Source: Treponema sp.
GTDB taxonomy: Bacteria; Spirochaetota; Spirochaetia; Treponematales; Rectinemataceae
Length of the DNA: 10,406 bases
Assembly (NCBI GenBank): GCA_012516755.1
Contig: JAAYWE010000180.1
Span: 1 to 10,406 of the forward strand
Direction: 5' to 3'
Shown: piece after piece, positions 1 through 6,612 of the stretch
How the letters are laid out: every line of letters begins with the position of its first letter
Position numbering within the stretch: position 1 is the stretch's first letter
The notes under the pieces: generated by a model
What the model was told of the DNA's origin: nothing
Database searches by the model: none
What the model saw: the letters and a program-made list of their open reading frames with translations, nothing else
Position numbers and translations under genes: made by a program

Positions 1-876
1 ACCCGCGTCTAGCATAAGCCTTAGCGAATAGTCTATGTGGCCCTCATCCCGTAGATCATTGCAATGCCTGTCATCGGAACAGAGCAGAAAGCGCCCCGCA
101 TTCTCGCCTCGCACCGCGGATAACAGGTTACGCAGATCTTTTGCCGTGGAACCTTCCCTCAACATTATGAACATTCCCTTGTCCACTTTTTCCAATGCCT
201 CTTCTGCAGTGGTGCACTCATGGTCAGAGCCTATGCCTGCTGCTATGTAGGCCGATAGACGAGCGCCAGATAGTCCGGGTGAATGACCATCGATAGGTCT
301 TCCATTCGACTTGAACAGTGCGATCTTATCCATAAGTTGTGGATCTTGGGCCAAAACTCCTGGGTAGTTCATCACTTCACCAAGGCCGAGCACGCGAGGT
401 TCCTGCAAAAACTGGTGCATATCAGAGGCATAGAGCGCCGCGCCCGCAGTATCAAAATCGGTGGCAGGTACGCAGGATGGCACCATAAAATACACATCGA
501 GGGGGATATTCTCTGAAACATTCAGCATATATCGCATGCCATCATAGCCCATCACATTGGCAATCTCATGAGGATCGGCAACTACAGTTGTGGTTCCATG
601 AGGTATTACGACCTTGGCATATTCCGCCGGAGTCAGAAGCGATGACTCTATATGTACATGGGCATCGATGAGACCGGGTGCAAGATACATTCCTTTCAGA
701 TCTATAGTTTCCTTTGCCGAAAGCCCATCGTTGATTCCTGCCACATAACCATTCTTTATCGAAATAACAGAATCTTTGAGTAAACGGCCGGAAAGTACAT
801 CTACCAATATACAGTTGGTATAATTAACGTCGCATTGTGCCTTTCCCATCGCGGCCTCGATTATGTCCTTTTTCAT
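1..876 (-). CDS. ade: Adenine deaminase, N-terminal 292 residues (3' end cut by window edge)
   Basis: Adenine deaminase of the amidohydrolase superfamily converts adenine to hypoxanthine and ammonia in purine salvage. The frame stays open to base 1, so only the first 292 residues are seen; family members are usually about 550-600 aa. Visible landmarks in order are the metal-binding PGLIDAHVHIESS (His73, His75), the strongly diagnostic GTTTVVADPHEIANV (94-108), LGLGEVMNYPGV (Glu167), IDGHSPGL (His198), GSDHE (His219) and CSDDRH (Asp268/269). These cover the metal and catalytic positions expected in this half. The start at 876 is supported by GGGAGG at 881-886. It overlaps the stop of the upstream permease gene as ATGA (873-876), suggesting translational coupling. 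It is the last visible gene of a BMP-type ABC transporter operon, which implies that imported purine feeds this enzyme. No damage is seen in the visible part. Confidence 0.95.
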   Translation of the reverse strand, partial: MKKDIIEAAMGKAQCDVNYTNCILVDVLSGRLLKDSVISIKNGYVAGINDGLSAKETIDLKGMYLAPGLIDAHVHIESSLLTPAEYAKVVIPHGTTTVVADPHEIANVMGYDGMRYMLNVSENIPLDVYFMVPSCVPATDFDTAGAALYASDMHQFLQEPRVLGLGEVMNYPGVLAQDPQLMDKIALFKSNGRPIDGHSPGLSGARLSAYIAAGIGSDHECTTAEEALEKVDKGMFIMLREGSTAKDLRNLLSAVRGENAGRFLLCSDDRHCNDLRDEGHIDYSLRLMLDAG

Positions 877-1823
877 TTTTCCTCCCTCATGTATGAGGAT
901 CCAAGCGCGGCGGGCGCCCCGACTCTCTTGGATAAGGCTTCCCACCATGTGATAGCGACGAGAACCAGTATGGTGCCAATATATGGCAACATGTTGAGAA
1001 AGTTTGCAGGTACGCTCGTTCCGGATGCTTGAAGACGAAACTGGACGGCATTGATCCCTCCAAACAACAAAGATCCCCACACGGCGCGTGCGGGATTCCA
1101 CATCGAAAAGATAACGAGTGCAATTACGATCCATCCTCGCCCGCCGGTAATGTTCTCCGACCATCCTGGTGTGTAGGAAAGAGAAAGATGAGCACCACCT
1201 AGGGCTATCAGCATGCCTCCGATTATTGTATAGAAGTACCTGGTCTTTGTTACATCGATTCCCATCGCATCAGCGGTATAGGGATCTTCCCCCACAGAAC
1301 GAAGCCATAAGCCCGGTCTTGTCTTGTAAAGGAAAAACCATGCAAGTGGAATGAAAAGATATACAAAATAGGTCATTATATCTTGATTCAAGAAAGCCGA
1401 AAGAATCGGAATGTCCTTTACCCAATTCGGAGCAAAGGGTAGGATTCGCTCTGCTCTAAGGCCTACAAGTCTGAAATTGTTGGATTCCGGTCCAAGCCTT
1501 TGTCCAAGAAATGACGAAAATCCTGTTCCAAATAGCGTTATCGAAAGCCCTGAGACGACCTGATTTGCCCTCATCGTTGTGGTAAGAAAAGCATGCAGCA
1601 AGGCGAGAATGCCTCCGATCGCAATTGCTGCTAAAATTCCCAGCATGATGCTGTGGCTATAAAAAACGGTGGCAAAAGCTGTTAAAGCCCCCATAAGCAT
1701 GATTCCCTCGACACCGAGATTCAGAATGCCCGTTCGTTCTGTGAGTATTTCTCCGATAGTTGCAATGGTAAGGCTTGTTCCTGCTCGAATGGTAATCGTT
1801 AGAATTGAAGTGATAAAATCCAT
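873..1823 (-). CDS. ABC transporter inner-membrane permease, NupQ/YufQ type (BPD_transp_2 family)
   Basis: This is the second of two membrane subunits of a nucleoside/purine-type ABC importer. The 316-residue protein is almost entirely hydrophobic, with multiple predicted membrane helices. It carries the family signature LNLGVEGIMLMGA near residues 34-46, which resembles branched-chain amino acid and simple-sugar permeases, and its length is typical for NupQ/YufQ. The start at 1823 is set by AGGAG at 1830-1834, six bases upstream. That ribosome site overlaps the stop codon (1833-1835) of the preceding permease gene. The 3' end overlaps the adenine deaminase start by four bases. With the neighbouring permease it should form the heterodimeric channel energised by the ATPase at 2918-4447. 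The family assignment is firm. The substrate is inferred only from the neighbouring deaminase and the BMP-type binding protein. Confidence 0.92.
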   Translation of the reverse strand: MDFITSILTITIRAGTSLTIATIGEILTERTGILNLGVEGIMLMGALTAFATVFYSHSIMLGILAAIAIGGILALLHAFLTTTMRANQVVSGLSITLFGTGFSSFLGQRLGPESNNFRLVGLRAERILPFAPNWVKDIPILSAFLNQDIMTYFVYLFIPLAWFFLYKTRPGLWLRSVGEDPYTADAMGIDVTKTRYFYTIIGGMLIALGGAHLSLSYTPGWSENITGGRGWIVIALVIFSMWNPARAVWGSLLFGGINAVQFRLQASGTSVPANFLNMLPYIGTILVLVAITWWEALSKRVGAPAALGSSYMREEK

Positions 1824-1832
1824 GCATTGCTC

Positions 1833-2921
1833 CTAAGTTGCATCGCGGCAGGTTGAATTTATATTGTCTTTTACTGCCATAAGTCTGTATTCGGTGAATA
1901 AGGATCCCGCGAGCATCGGAAATAGTATGAGACCTTGCATCACTGTACCCATGGCTGCGGGTAGCCCCATTGTCATCTGCACCTGATCGCCTCCAACAGA
2001 TAGTGCGGCGAGTGCTACCGCTACAAAAGGAACAGCAAGAGGATTGAGTTGGCTCATCCAAGCAACTATTATTGCTGTATATCCGTAACCTATAGAAAGG
2101 CCTTGTTGAAGGCGGTGCGATATACCTGTTACCTCGAATGCTCCAGCGAGTCCGCAGAGAGCCCCAGAGATTGTAATTGCAAGAACAATATTGCGTTCAA
2201 CGGCGATTCCCTGATATCTTGCCGCTTGCTGGCTTGCACCGATGATCTGTAGCTCGAAGCCCCAACGTGTGCGCTTTAGAATAAACCATAGAACAAGCGC
2301 AAGGAACAAGGCAATCAAAACGCCAATATGCGCGCGTCCCACTATGCGCGGAAGCCATGCATTGGATGCAAACATACGCGAACCAGGGAATCCATATCCC
2401 TTAGGATCACGCCATGGACCATAGTACAGGTATTCGGAGAACAGAATAGCTATATAATTCATCATAAGAGTAACAAGCGTCTCATCGACATTGAGAGAAG
2501 TCTTTAGAAGAGCTGGTATACCAGCCCAAAGCGCACCGGCAAGCAAGCCTCCTAATAGGGCGCCCACTAAGAGTAAAGGACCCGGCAGAAATTGTTCCAT
2601 AAAAAGAGCTACTCCCGCTGCCGCTACGCCTCCCAATGCAAGCTGACCTTCGGCTCCTATATTCCAGAACTTCAACCGAAAAGCGATTGCCACTCCAAGA
2701 CCTGTCATCATTAGAGGAATAGCCTTTACAAGTGTCTCTGCAAAACCATACAAAGATCCAAAAGCACCAATTGCCATTGCTGTATAGGTTTTTAAAGGGT
2801 CGGCTTCAAAGATCATAAGCAACAGGGCAGTCAGAAACAGAGAGACCGCAAATGATACCATAGGCACGAGTATAAGAGCGGAAATCGATGTTGTTTTTCT
2901 TTTTTCGAATACAAGTCTCAT
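1833..2921 (-). CDS. ABC transporter inner-membrane permease, NupP/YufP type (BPD_transp_2 family)
   Basis: This is the first membrane subunit of the BMP-type importer, 362 residues. An N-terminal helix (about 14-38) precedes a larger periplasmic-type segment and then the conserved NIGAEGQLALGG block (87-98). The segment around NVDETLVTLMMNYIA (144-158) is typical of this permease class. Several further hydrophobic helices follow. The length and the NIGAEGQ motif separate it from the shorter NupQ-type partner encoded next. Its start ATG (2919-2921) overlaps the TGA of the ATPase gene as ATGA, and GGAGG lies at 2929-2933, seven bases upstream. Translation of the ATPase and this permease is therefore probably coupled. 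It ends 9 bp before the next permease gene. I see no frameshift or unusual composition. Confidence 0.92.
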   Translation of the reverse strand: MRLVFEKRKTTSISALILVPMVSFAVSLFLTALLLMIFEADPLKTYTAMAIGAFGSLYGFAETLVKAIPLMMTGLGVAIAFRLKFWNIGAEGQLALGGVAAAGVALFMEQFLPGPLLLVGALLGGLLAGALWAGIPALLKTSLNVDETLVTLMMNYIAILFSEYLYYGPWRDPKGYGFPGSRMFASNAWLPRIVGRAHIGVLIALFLALVLWFILKRTRWGFELQIIGASQQAARYQGIAVERNIVLAITISGALCGLAGAFEVTGISHRLQQGLSIGYGYTAIIVAWMSQLNPLAVPFVAVALAALSVGGDQVQMTMGLPAAMGTVMQGLILFPMLAGSLFTEYRLMAVKDNINSTCRDAT

Positions 2922-4447
2922 CTGATGGCCTCCGCATTCATGCCCGCCATAAGCATCCCAATATTTTCGATATCTGCTTTTTCAGCGTCGAAAATATCCA
3001 TAAACCTTCCTTCGAACATTACTGCTATGCGATCCGATACTTGCAGGAGTTCATCCAGATCTTCGGATACAAGCAGAATTCCCAGGCCTTCATCTCGCAT
3101 ATTGATCAGTTGACGCCTTACTGATTCTGTAGCCCCCACATCGAGCCCTCGCGAAGGATAGACAGCAACCATCAAAGATCGTGCTGCGCCGATCTCCCTT
3201 GCCAAAATCGTCTTTTGCACATTTCCGCCCGAGAGAAACTTGATCTGAGTGCCGGGCGATGGAGTGGCGATGCGAAATTTGTCTATCAATTTGCGGGCAA
3301 ATTCGATGATTCTTTTGGGAAGGAGGATAATTCCCTGTGCGAGAGGCCTGGAACGATATTGCTTCATAGCAAGATTCGAAGCCACGCTGAGATCTCCTAC
3401 AGCTCCTACGGATGCCCTATCTTGAGGAATATGGGCTACTCCATGACAAATGATCTCAAGTGGAGACTTGTTGGTCATATCTCTATCTGCAATCTTTAGT
3501 GTTCCTTTTGTGGACTTTCGCAGTCCGGTTATGACTTCCGCCAGCTCTCGTTGGCCATTACCATCGACCCCGGCTATGCCAAGTATTTCTCCTGCCCTAA
3601 GGCTAAATGATATATTCTTGAGGGCAGGCAGTCCTCTATCGCCAAGCGCTTCAATATCGGAAAGCTCCAGTATTGTCTTGCCCGGGTTGTAGGGCTTTCT
3701 TTCTATTTGAAAAAGAACTTCACGTCCCACCATCATTCGGGCTAAGTCTTTAGGACTCGTCTCCGAAGTAGGTGTTTCCGCAACAACTCTCCCTTTCTGC
3801 AAGACCATGACGCGATCCGAGAACTCAATAACTTCTTCCATTTTGTGAGTTATGAATATTGCGGATTTGCCCTCCTGCTTCATGGTCTTTATGACGCGAT
3901 TCAGTTCATGAGCCTCTTGTGGAGTGAGGACCGCGGTGGGTTCATCCAGAATCAGGACTTCGGCATTTCTGTAGAGAAGTTTTAGGATCTCGACTCTCTG
4001 CTGTTCCCCAACAGATAGCTGCCAGATATAGGCATCCGGGTCGATATTGAGATGATATTGAGATGCTAATTCCATTAGCTGCTTGCGGACTCGTTTCATA
4101 TCCGGAATGAATGGCTCATCGCGGAGGCCTAGGATGATGTTCTCAAGAACATTCATCGAATTTACAAGCTTGAAACTCTGATGCACCATCCCTATTCCAT
4201 ATTTCTGAGCATCTCGAGGAGAGTGGATCTCGACTTTCTGTCCATCTATGTATATTTCACCTTGATCTTGCCTATACAAGCCACACAGTATATTCATCAA
4301 GGTGCTTTTTCCAGCTCCATTCTCTCCAAGAAGCGCTAAGACTTCTCCCTTATGGAGTTTCAAATCGATGCAATCATTTGCAACGACTCCTGGGAAGGAC
4401 TTGGAGATCCGTCGCATTTCGATTCTCGGAATGTTCGAATCAATCAT
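2918..4447 (-). CDS. ABC transporter ATP-binding protein with two nucleotide-binding domains (NupO/YufO type)
   Basis: This is the energising subunit of the BMP-type importer, 509 aa from the preferred start. NBD1 (about 8-245) is complete: Walker A GENGAGKST (41-49), Q-loop Gln90, signature LSVGEQQ (144-150), Walker B LILDEP (165-170, Asp168/Glu169) and switch His201. NBD2 (about 258-505) has a degenerate P-loop, GVDGNGQRE (293-301), lacking GKS/T. It also has signature LSGGN (405-409), a GLDVGA D-loop and SEDLDEL where a switch His would be. This asymmetry is normal for RbsA/YufO-like tandem ATPases. An in-frame ATG at 4495 exists, but it lies inside a hairpin and lacks a ribosome site. The start at 4447 gives the usual YufO-like N-terminus, although its own Shine-Dalgarno is weak. 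The gene ends in an ATGA overlap with the first permease gene. Confidence 0.93.
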   Translation of the reverse strand: MIDSNIPRIEMRRISKSFPGVVANDCIDLKLHKGEVLALLGENGAGKSTLMNILCGLYRQDQGEIYIDGQKVEIHSPRDAQKYGIGMVHQSFKLVNSMNVLENIILGLRDEPFIPDMKRVRKQLMELASQYHLNIDPDAYIWQLSVGEQQRVEILKLLYRNAEVLILDEPTAVLTPQEAHELNRVIKTMKQEGKSAIFITHKMEEVIEFSDRVMVLQKGRVVAETPTSETSPKDLARMMVGREVLFQIERKPYNPGKTILELSDIEALGDRGLPALKNISFSLRAGEILGIAGVDGNGQRELAEVITGLRKSTKGTLKIADRDMTNKSPLEIICHGVAHIPQDRASVGAVGDLSVASNLAMKQYRSRPLAQGIILLPKRIIEFARKLIDKFRIATPSPGTQIKFLSGGNVQKTILAREIGAARSLMVAVYPSRGLDVGATESVRRQLINMRDEGLGILLVSEDLDELLQVSDRIAVMFEGRFMDIFDAEKADIENIGMLMAGMNAEAIR

Positions 4448-4467
4448 AGATTTTATGGATAGAGAAA

Positions 4468-4501
4468 GCCGGTATGTATTGCATAGAGCACACATACCGG
4501 C
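4468..4501 (-). promoter_or_regulatory. Strong intercistronic hairpin between binding-protein and ATPase genes
   Basis: Perfect 10-bp arms GCCGGTATGT (4468-4477) and ACATACCGGC (4492-4501) enclose a 14-nt loop. On the transcript one G-U and one U-A pair could extend the stem to 12 bp. It lies 10 bases after the binding-protein stop (TGA, 4511-4513) and 20 bases before the preferred ATPase start. The sequence after the stem is UUUCUCU, a poor U-tract, so it is more likely a partial terminator or an RNA-stability/processing hairpin than a full terminator. Such hairpins commonly give the binding protein more mRNA than the membrane components. That role is inferred; the palindrome itself is directly visible. 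Confidence 0.7.
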
Positions 4502-4510
4502 AATAAAGAA

Positions 4511-5584
4511 TCACTGAACCTTACCTACTACGCCTTCTACAAACCAATCCATCGAGAGTTGCTTGTCATCTGGAATGATTTCGCCGGCCTTATAGACAAT
4601 TTTGCCATTTTGATCCTTTATGGGGCCGGTAAAGATGCTCCAGCCGCCCAATATCTTCTTCTTTGCATTCTCCACTTCTTTTCTAACATTGGCTGGCACG
4701 AGCGGACTCAGATCGGAGAGGCTGACTATATCATCTTTTAATCCACCCCAGTAGGAATGTGTCTTCCAGGTTCCGTCCAATACTTCTTGGATAGTCCTTA
4801 TATAGTAGGTTCCCCAGTTCCAAATTGCACTGGCAAGAACAGTATCTCCTACGAATTGTGCCATATCTGAGTCATAGCCAATAGATAGCTTACCTCTCTC
4901 CTGTGCTGCTTTCTGGGGTTCCGTAGTATCCTGGTGTTGTGCAATGATATCGCAGCCTGCATCGAGAAGTGCTATTGCGGCTTCTCTTTCTTTTACTGGA
5001 TCATACCAGGTATTTGTCCAGACGACCTGGATCTTGGCATTAGGATTAACAGAGCGTACTCCCAGAGCGAAGCCATTTAAACCCCTTACAACTTCAGGAA
5101 TTCCAAAGGCTGCTACATATCCGATCTTATTGGTCTTGGTCATGCGGCCAGCAATAATGCCAGTCAGATAGCGAGCTTCTTCGATTCGACCAAAATATGT
5201 TGCCATATTTGGAGCTGTCTTATATCCCGAGCAGTGTTCGAAAATTATATTTGGGAATTCCTGAGCCACCGCATATGTTGGATCCATGTAACCAAAGCTT
5301 GTAGTGAAGATAACATCGAATCCCTGAATGGCGAATTGGCGAATGATCCGTTCTGCATCCGGGCCTTCCGGAACGTTTTCTACATATTTGGTTTCGATTT
5401 TATTGCCAAAATGCTTCTGTAAAGCGAGCCGTCCTCGTTCATGCTCATAGGTCCAACCGAGATCACCAGGTGGGCCGATATAAACAAATGCGACCTTTAG
5501 AGGTTTTTTTGCCTGAGCAGTGACTGGCAGCACGAAGGAAAGTGCCATAAGAATAGCAAACAGGCCGATAATGATCTTTTTCAT
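4511..5584 (-). CDS. BMP-family periplasmic substrate-binding protein (purine/nucleoside type)
   Basis: This is the extracytoplasmic ligand-binding component of the ABC importer, 357 aa. A classical signal peptide covers residues 1-25: MKK, a hydrophobic core, then VTAQA with predicted signal peptidase I cleavage before KKPLK. There is no lipobox Cys, so it is probably soluble in the periplasm rather than a lipoprotein as many BMP/PnrA relatives are. The mature protein has the BMP-family opening VAFVYIGPPGDLGW (31-44). Later blocks such as GCDIIAQHQDT and SIGYDSDMAQF are typical of this fold, and the C-terminus DWFVEGVVG is characteristic. An ATG 16 codons upstream (5632) lacks a ribosome site and precedes the signal peptide. 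The start at 5584 has AAAGGAG at 5591-5597, six bases upstream. It is the first gene of the operon, and its own promoter is at 5647-5675. The purine ligand is inferred from the adenine deaminase gene in the operon. Confidence 0.93.
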   Translation of the reverse strand: MKKIIIGLFAILMALSFVLPVTAQAKKPLKVAFVYIGPPGDLGWTYEHERGRLALQKHFGNKIETKYVENVPEGPDAERIIRQFAIQGFDVIFTTSFGYMDPTYAVAQEFPNIIFEHCSGYKTAPNMATYFGRIEEARYLTGIIAGRMTKTNKIGYVAAFGIPEVVRGLNGFALGVRSVNPNAKIQVVWTNTWYDPVKEREAAIALLDAGCDIIAQHQDTTEPQKAAQERGKLSIGYDSDMAQFVGDTVLASAIWNWGTYYIRTIQEVLDGTWKTHSYWGGLKDDIVSLSDLSPLVPANVRKEVENAKKKILGGWSIFTGPIKDQNGKIVYKAGEIIPDDKQLSMDWFVEGVVGKVQ

Positions 5585-5590
5585 TGGCGA

Positions 5591-5597
5591 CTCCTTT
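5591..5597 (-). promoter_or_regulatory. Ribosome binding site deciding the binding-protein start
   Basis: The transcript reads AAAGGAG six bases before the ATG at 5584. It is the best Shine-Dalgarno in the operon and rules in the signal-peptide start over the in-frame ATG at 5632. The bases GGCG at the expected transcript 5' end (5637-5640) and CGCC just after this site (5586-5589) are complementary, so the site could be partly sequestered. Confidence 0.75.
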
Positions 5598-5646
5598 ATC
5601 TGATTGCTAAAAACGGAAAAATCCGCCGGCATAAAGCGCCTAAAAA

Positions 5647-5675
5647 AGTTTAGCTTCCAAATCGCCTGTTGTCAA
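5647..5675 (-). promoter_or_regulatory. Sigma70-type promoter for the purine transporter-deaminase operon
   Basis: Read on the minus strand, a perfect -35 TTGACA (5670-5675) is followed by a 17-bp spacer and a -10 hexamer TAAACT (5647-5652, 4 of 6 consensus matches, with the key T, A and final T present). Transcription would begin around 5640-5641, giving a leader of about 56 nt before the ATG at 5584. Position, spacing and orientation fit the operon. Activity has not been measured. Confidence 0.75.
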
Positions 5676-5703
5676 ATGAAATTTCGGGCTCGATTGCCTT
5701 AAG

Positions 5704-5723
5704 GAGAATTATTATGCATTCTC
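5704..5723. repeat. 6-bp inverted repeat upstream of operon promoter
   Basis: GAGAAT (5704-5709) and ATTCTC (5718-5723) flank an 8-bp AT-rich centre. It begins 29 bp upstream of the -35 element. It could be an operator half-site pair or a weak hairpin at the 3' end of the SPOR-gene transcript. An arm of this length in AT-rich DNA can also arise by chance. Confidence 0.35.
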
Positions 5724-5738
5724 AGGTTCTTTAATTTA

Positions 5739-5801
5739 TGAGGGTTGAGAGAAAGAATTGTCATTTATGATTATTGTTATATGTTCGATTTTGAGGGTTG
5801 A
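5739..5801. repeat. Pair of 10-bp direct repeats (TGAGGGTTGA)
   Basis: Identical TGAGGGTTGA copies lie at 5739-5748 and 5792-5801. On the minus strand they read TCAACCCTCA. Start-to-start spacing is 53 bp, close to five helical turns, so both copies face the same side of the DNA. They lie about 65-130 bp upstream of the -35 element. That arrangement would suit an activator or looping regulator, but no regulator is identified. Confidence 0.45.
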
Positions 5802-5822
5802 ATTATTTTGCGGATTTAATGC

Positions 5823-6575
5823 TTATCGACTTGTTACAAAAGCATCCTGACTTGCGCCTTTTACGGATTTTACCGTAAGCATCCATTTTTTTGCCTCTTC
5901 CGATGAAGCATAAGGCCCGACCTTGACTTGATAATAGGTTTTACCGCCAACATCTTTCTGCGAGAGGATCGCTGTCATTCCTCGAGTCATATATTCATTT
6001 CGAAGTTTTTCTGCAGTAGCTTGTTGCGAAAAACTACCAACCTGAATCCAATATTCCATGCTCGATGAGTTGGTTTTTGGTGTGGAAGAGGGTGCTGGCT
6101 GGGTTGTTGTCTTCTGCGTCGATGAGGCGCTTGGCATTGTTGCCGGGCTTGTCTTTGTAGAGCTCTGAGTTGCTGTCTGGGCAGATTGAGATGTCTGAGA
6201 TGTCTTAGGTGCAGCAGTGGCATTTTCAGATTGCGACCCACTTGGTTGTAAAGGAGCGGCAATGGTCTTTTGATTTGACGAAGGAGCGGGAACTATGATA
6301 ACAGTGCTCTCCGGTTTTTGGGGCTCTGTTTTCCCATTCTTTGAAGTATCTGAGACCTGAGCCTCTTCTTCTGAGGACTGAACGACGATACTTGGAAAGG
6401 CGGAAAAATCATTTGGGGATATCTCTTTGGCAGGCGACCTGCCCGTCAGGTCAAAAGGCCTGGATTCAGATGACTGATTGGGTGGAAAGATAATGAATAC
6501 AGCAAGAAGGACAATCAACGCGAAGCCACTTATCGCGACGGCAATCCATAGCAATTTTCTTGAATGATCCGACAT
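5823..6575 (-). CDS. SPOR-domain protein with N-terminal membrane anchor
   Basis: This is a predicted bitopic inner-membrane protein of 250 aa. A short cytoplasmic N-terminus precedes one membrane helix (about 8-30). A long disordered linker (about 31-172), very rich in Ser, Thr, Pro, Ala and Gln, then leads to a C-terminal SPOR domain (about 173-250). The domain begins YWIQVGSFSQQATAEKL and contains YYQVKVGPYASSEEAKK, the two hallmark SPOR blocks. SPOR domains bind glycan strands stripped of stem peptides, usually at the septum, so a role in cell division or wall remodelling is likely. The exact function cannot be named, since FtsN, DedD and other proteins share this layout. The start at 6575 has AGGGG six bases upstream. 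It lies 37 bp after coaE and is probably cotranscribed with it. Confidence 0.87.
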   Translation of the reverse strand: MSDHSRKLLWIAVAISGFALIVLLAVFIIFPPNQSSESRPFDLTGRSPAKEISPNDFSAFPSIVVQSSEEEAQVSDTSKNGKTEPQKPESTVIIVPAPSSNQKTIAAPLQPSGSQSENATAAPKTSQTSQSAQTATQSSTKTSPATMPSASSTQKTTTQPAPSSTPKTNSSSMEYWIQVGSFSQQATAEKLRNEYMTRGMTAILSQKDVGGKTYYQVKVGPYASSEEAKKWMLTVKSVKGASQDAFVTSR

Positions 6576-6612
6576 TTCTAGACCCCTATTTAAATAATAT
6601 CGGCAGGATGAA

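Larger units (their letters stand above)
5585..5822. other. AT-rich intergenic regulatory region
   Basis: These 238 bp separate the SPOR-protein gene from the transporter operon, the only sizeable gap in the window. They hold the promoter at 5647-5675, the short leader with a small CGGA/TCCG hairpin (5614-5625) followed by TTTTTAG, an inverted repeat (5704-5723) and two copies of TGAGGGTTGA (5739-5748, 5792-5801). I see no convincing intrinsic terminator for the upstream gene, so read-through is possible. I see no purine riboswitch: the leader of about 56 nt is too short and lacks a recognisable three-way junction. Confidence 0.7.

Noticed and set aside
1657..2061. 134-codon minus-strand frame spanning the junction of the two permeases
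   Set aside because: It overlaps both permeases in a different frame and its composition (Asn, His, Cys, Ser rich) is not protein-like.
4448..4501. Full intrinsic terminator after the binding-protein gene
   Set aside because: The stem is strong, but it is followed by UUUCUCU rather than a continuous U-tract, and downstream genes belong to the same transporter.
5585..5632. Longer binding-protein start at 5632 adding 16 residues
   Set aside because: It has no Shine-Dalgarno, lies within the predicted leader just after the transcription start, and would put extra residues ahead of a classical signal peptide that has its own AAAGGAG.
5585..5640. Possible purine riboswitch in the operon leader
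   Set aside because: The predicted leader is about 56 nt, too short for the purine aptamer, and I cannot find the three-helix junction or conserved loop sequences.
5987..6262. 91-codon minus-strand frame inside the SPOR gene
   Set aside because: It arises from the low-complexity Ser/Thr/Pro/Gln linker read in another frame, giving His/Gln/Arg repeats with no domain.
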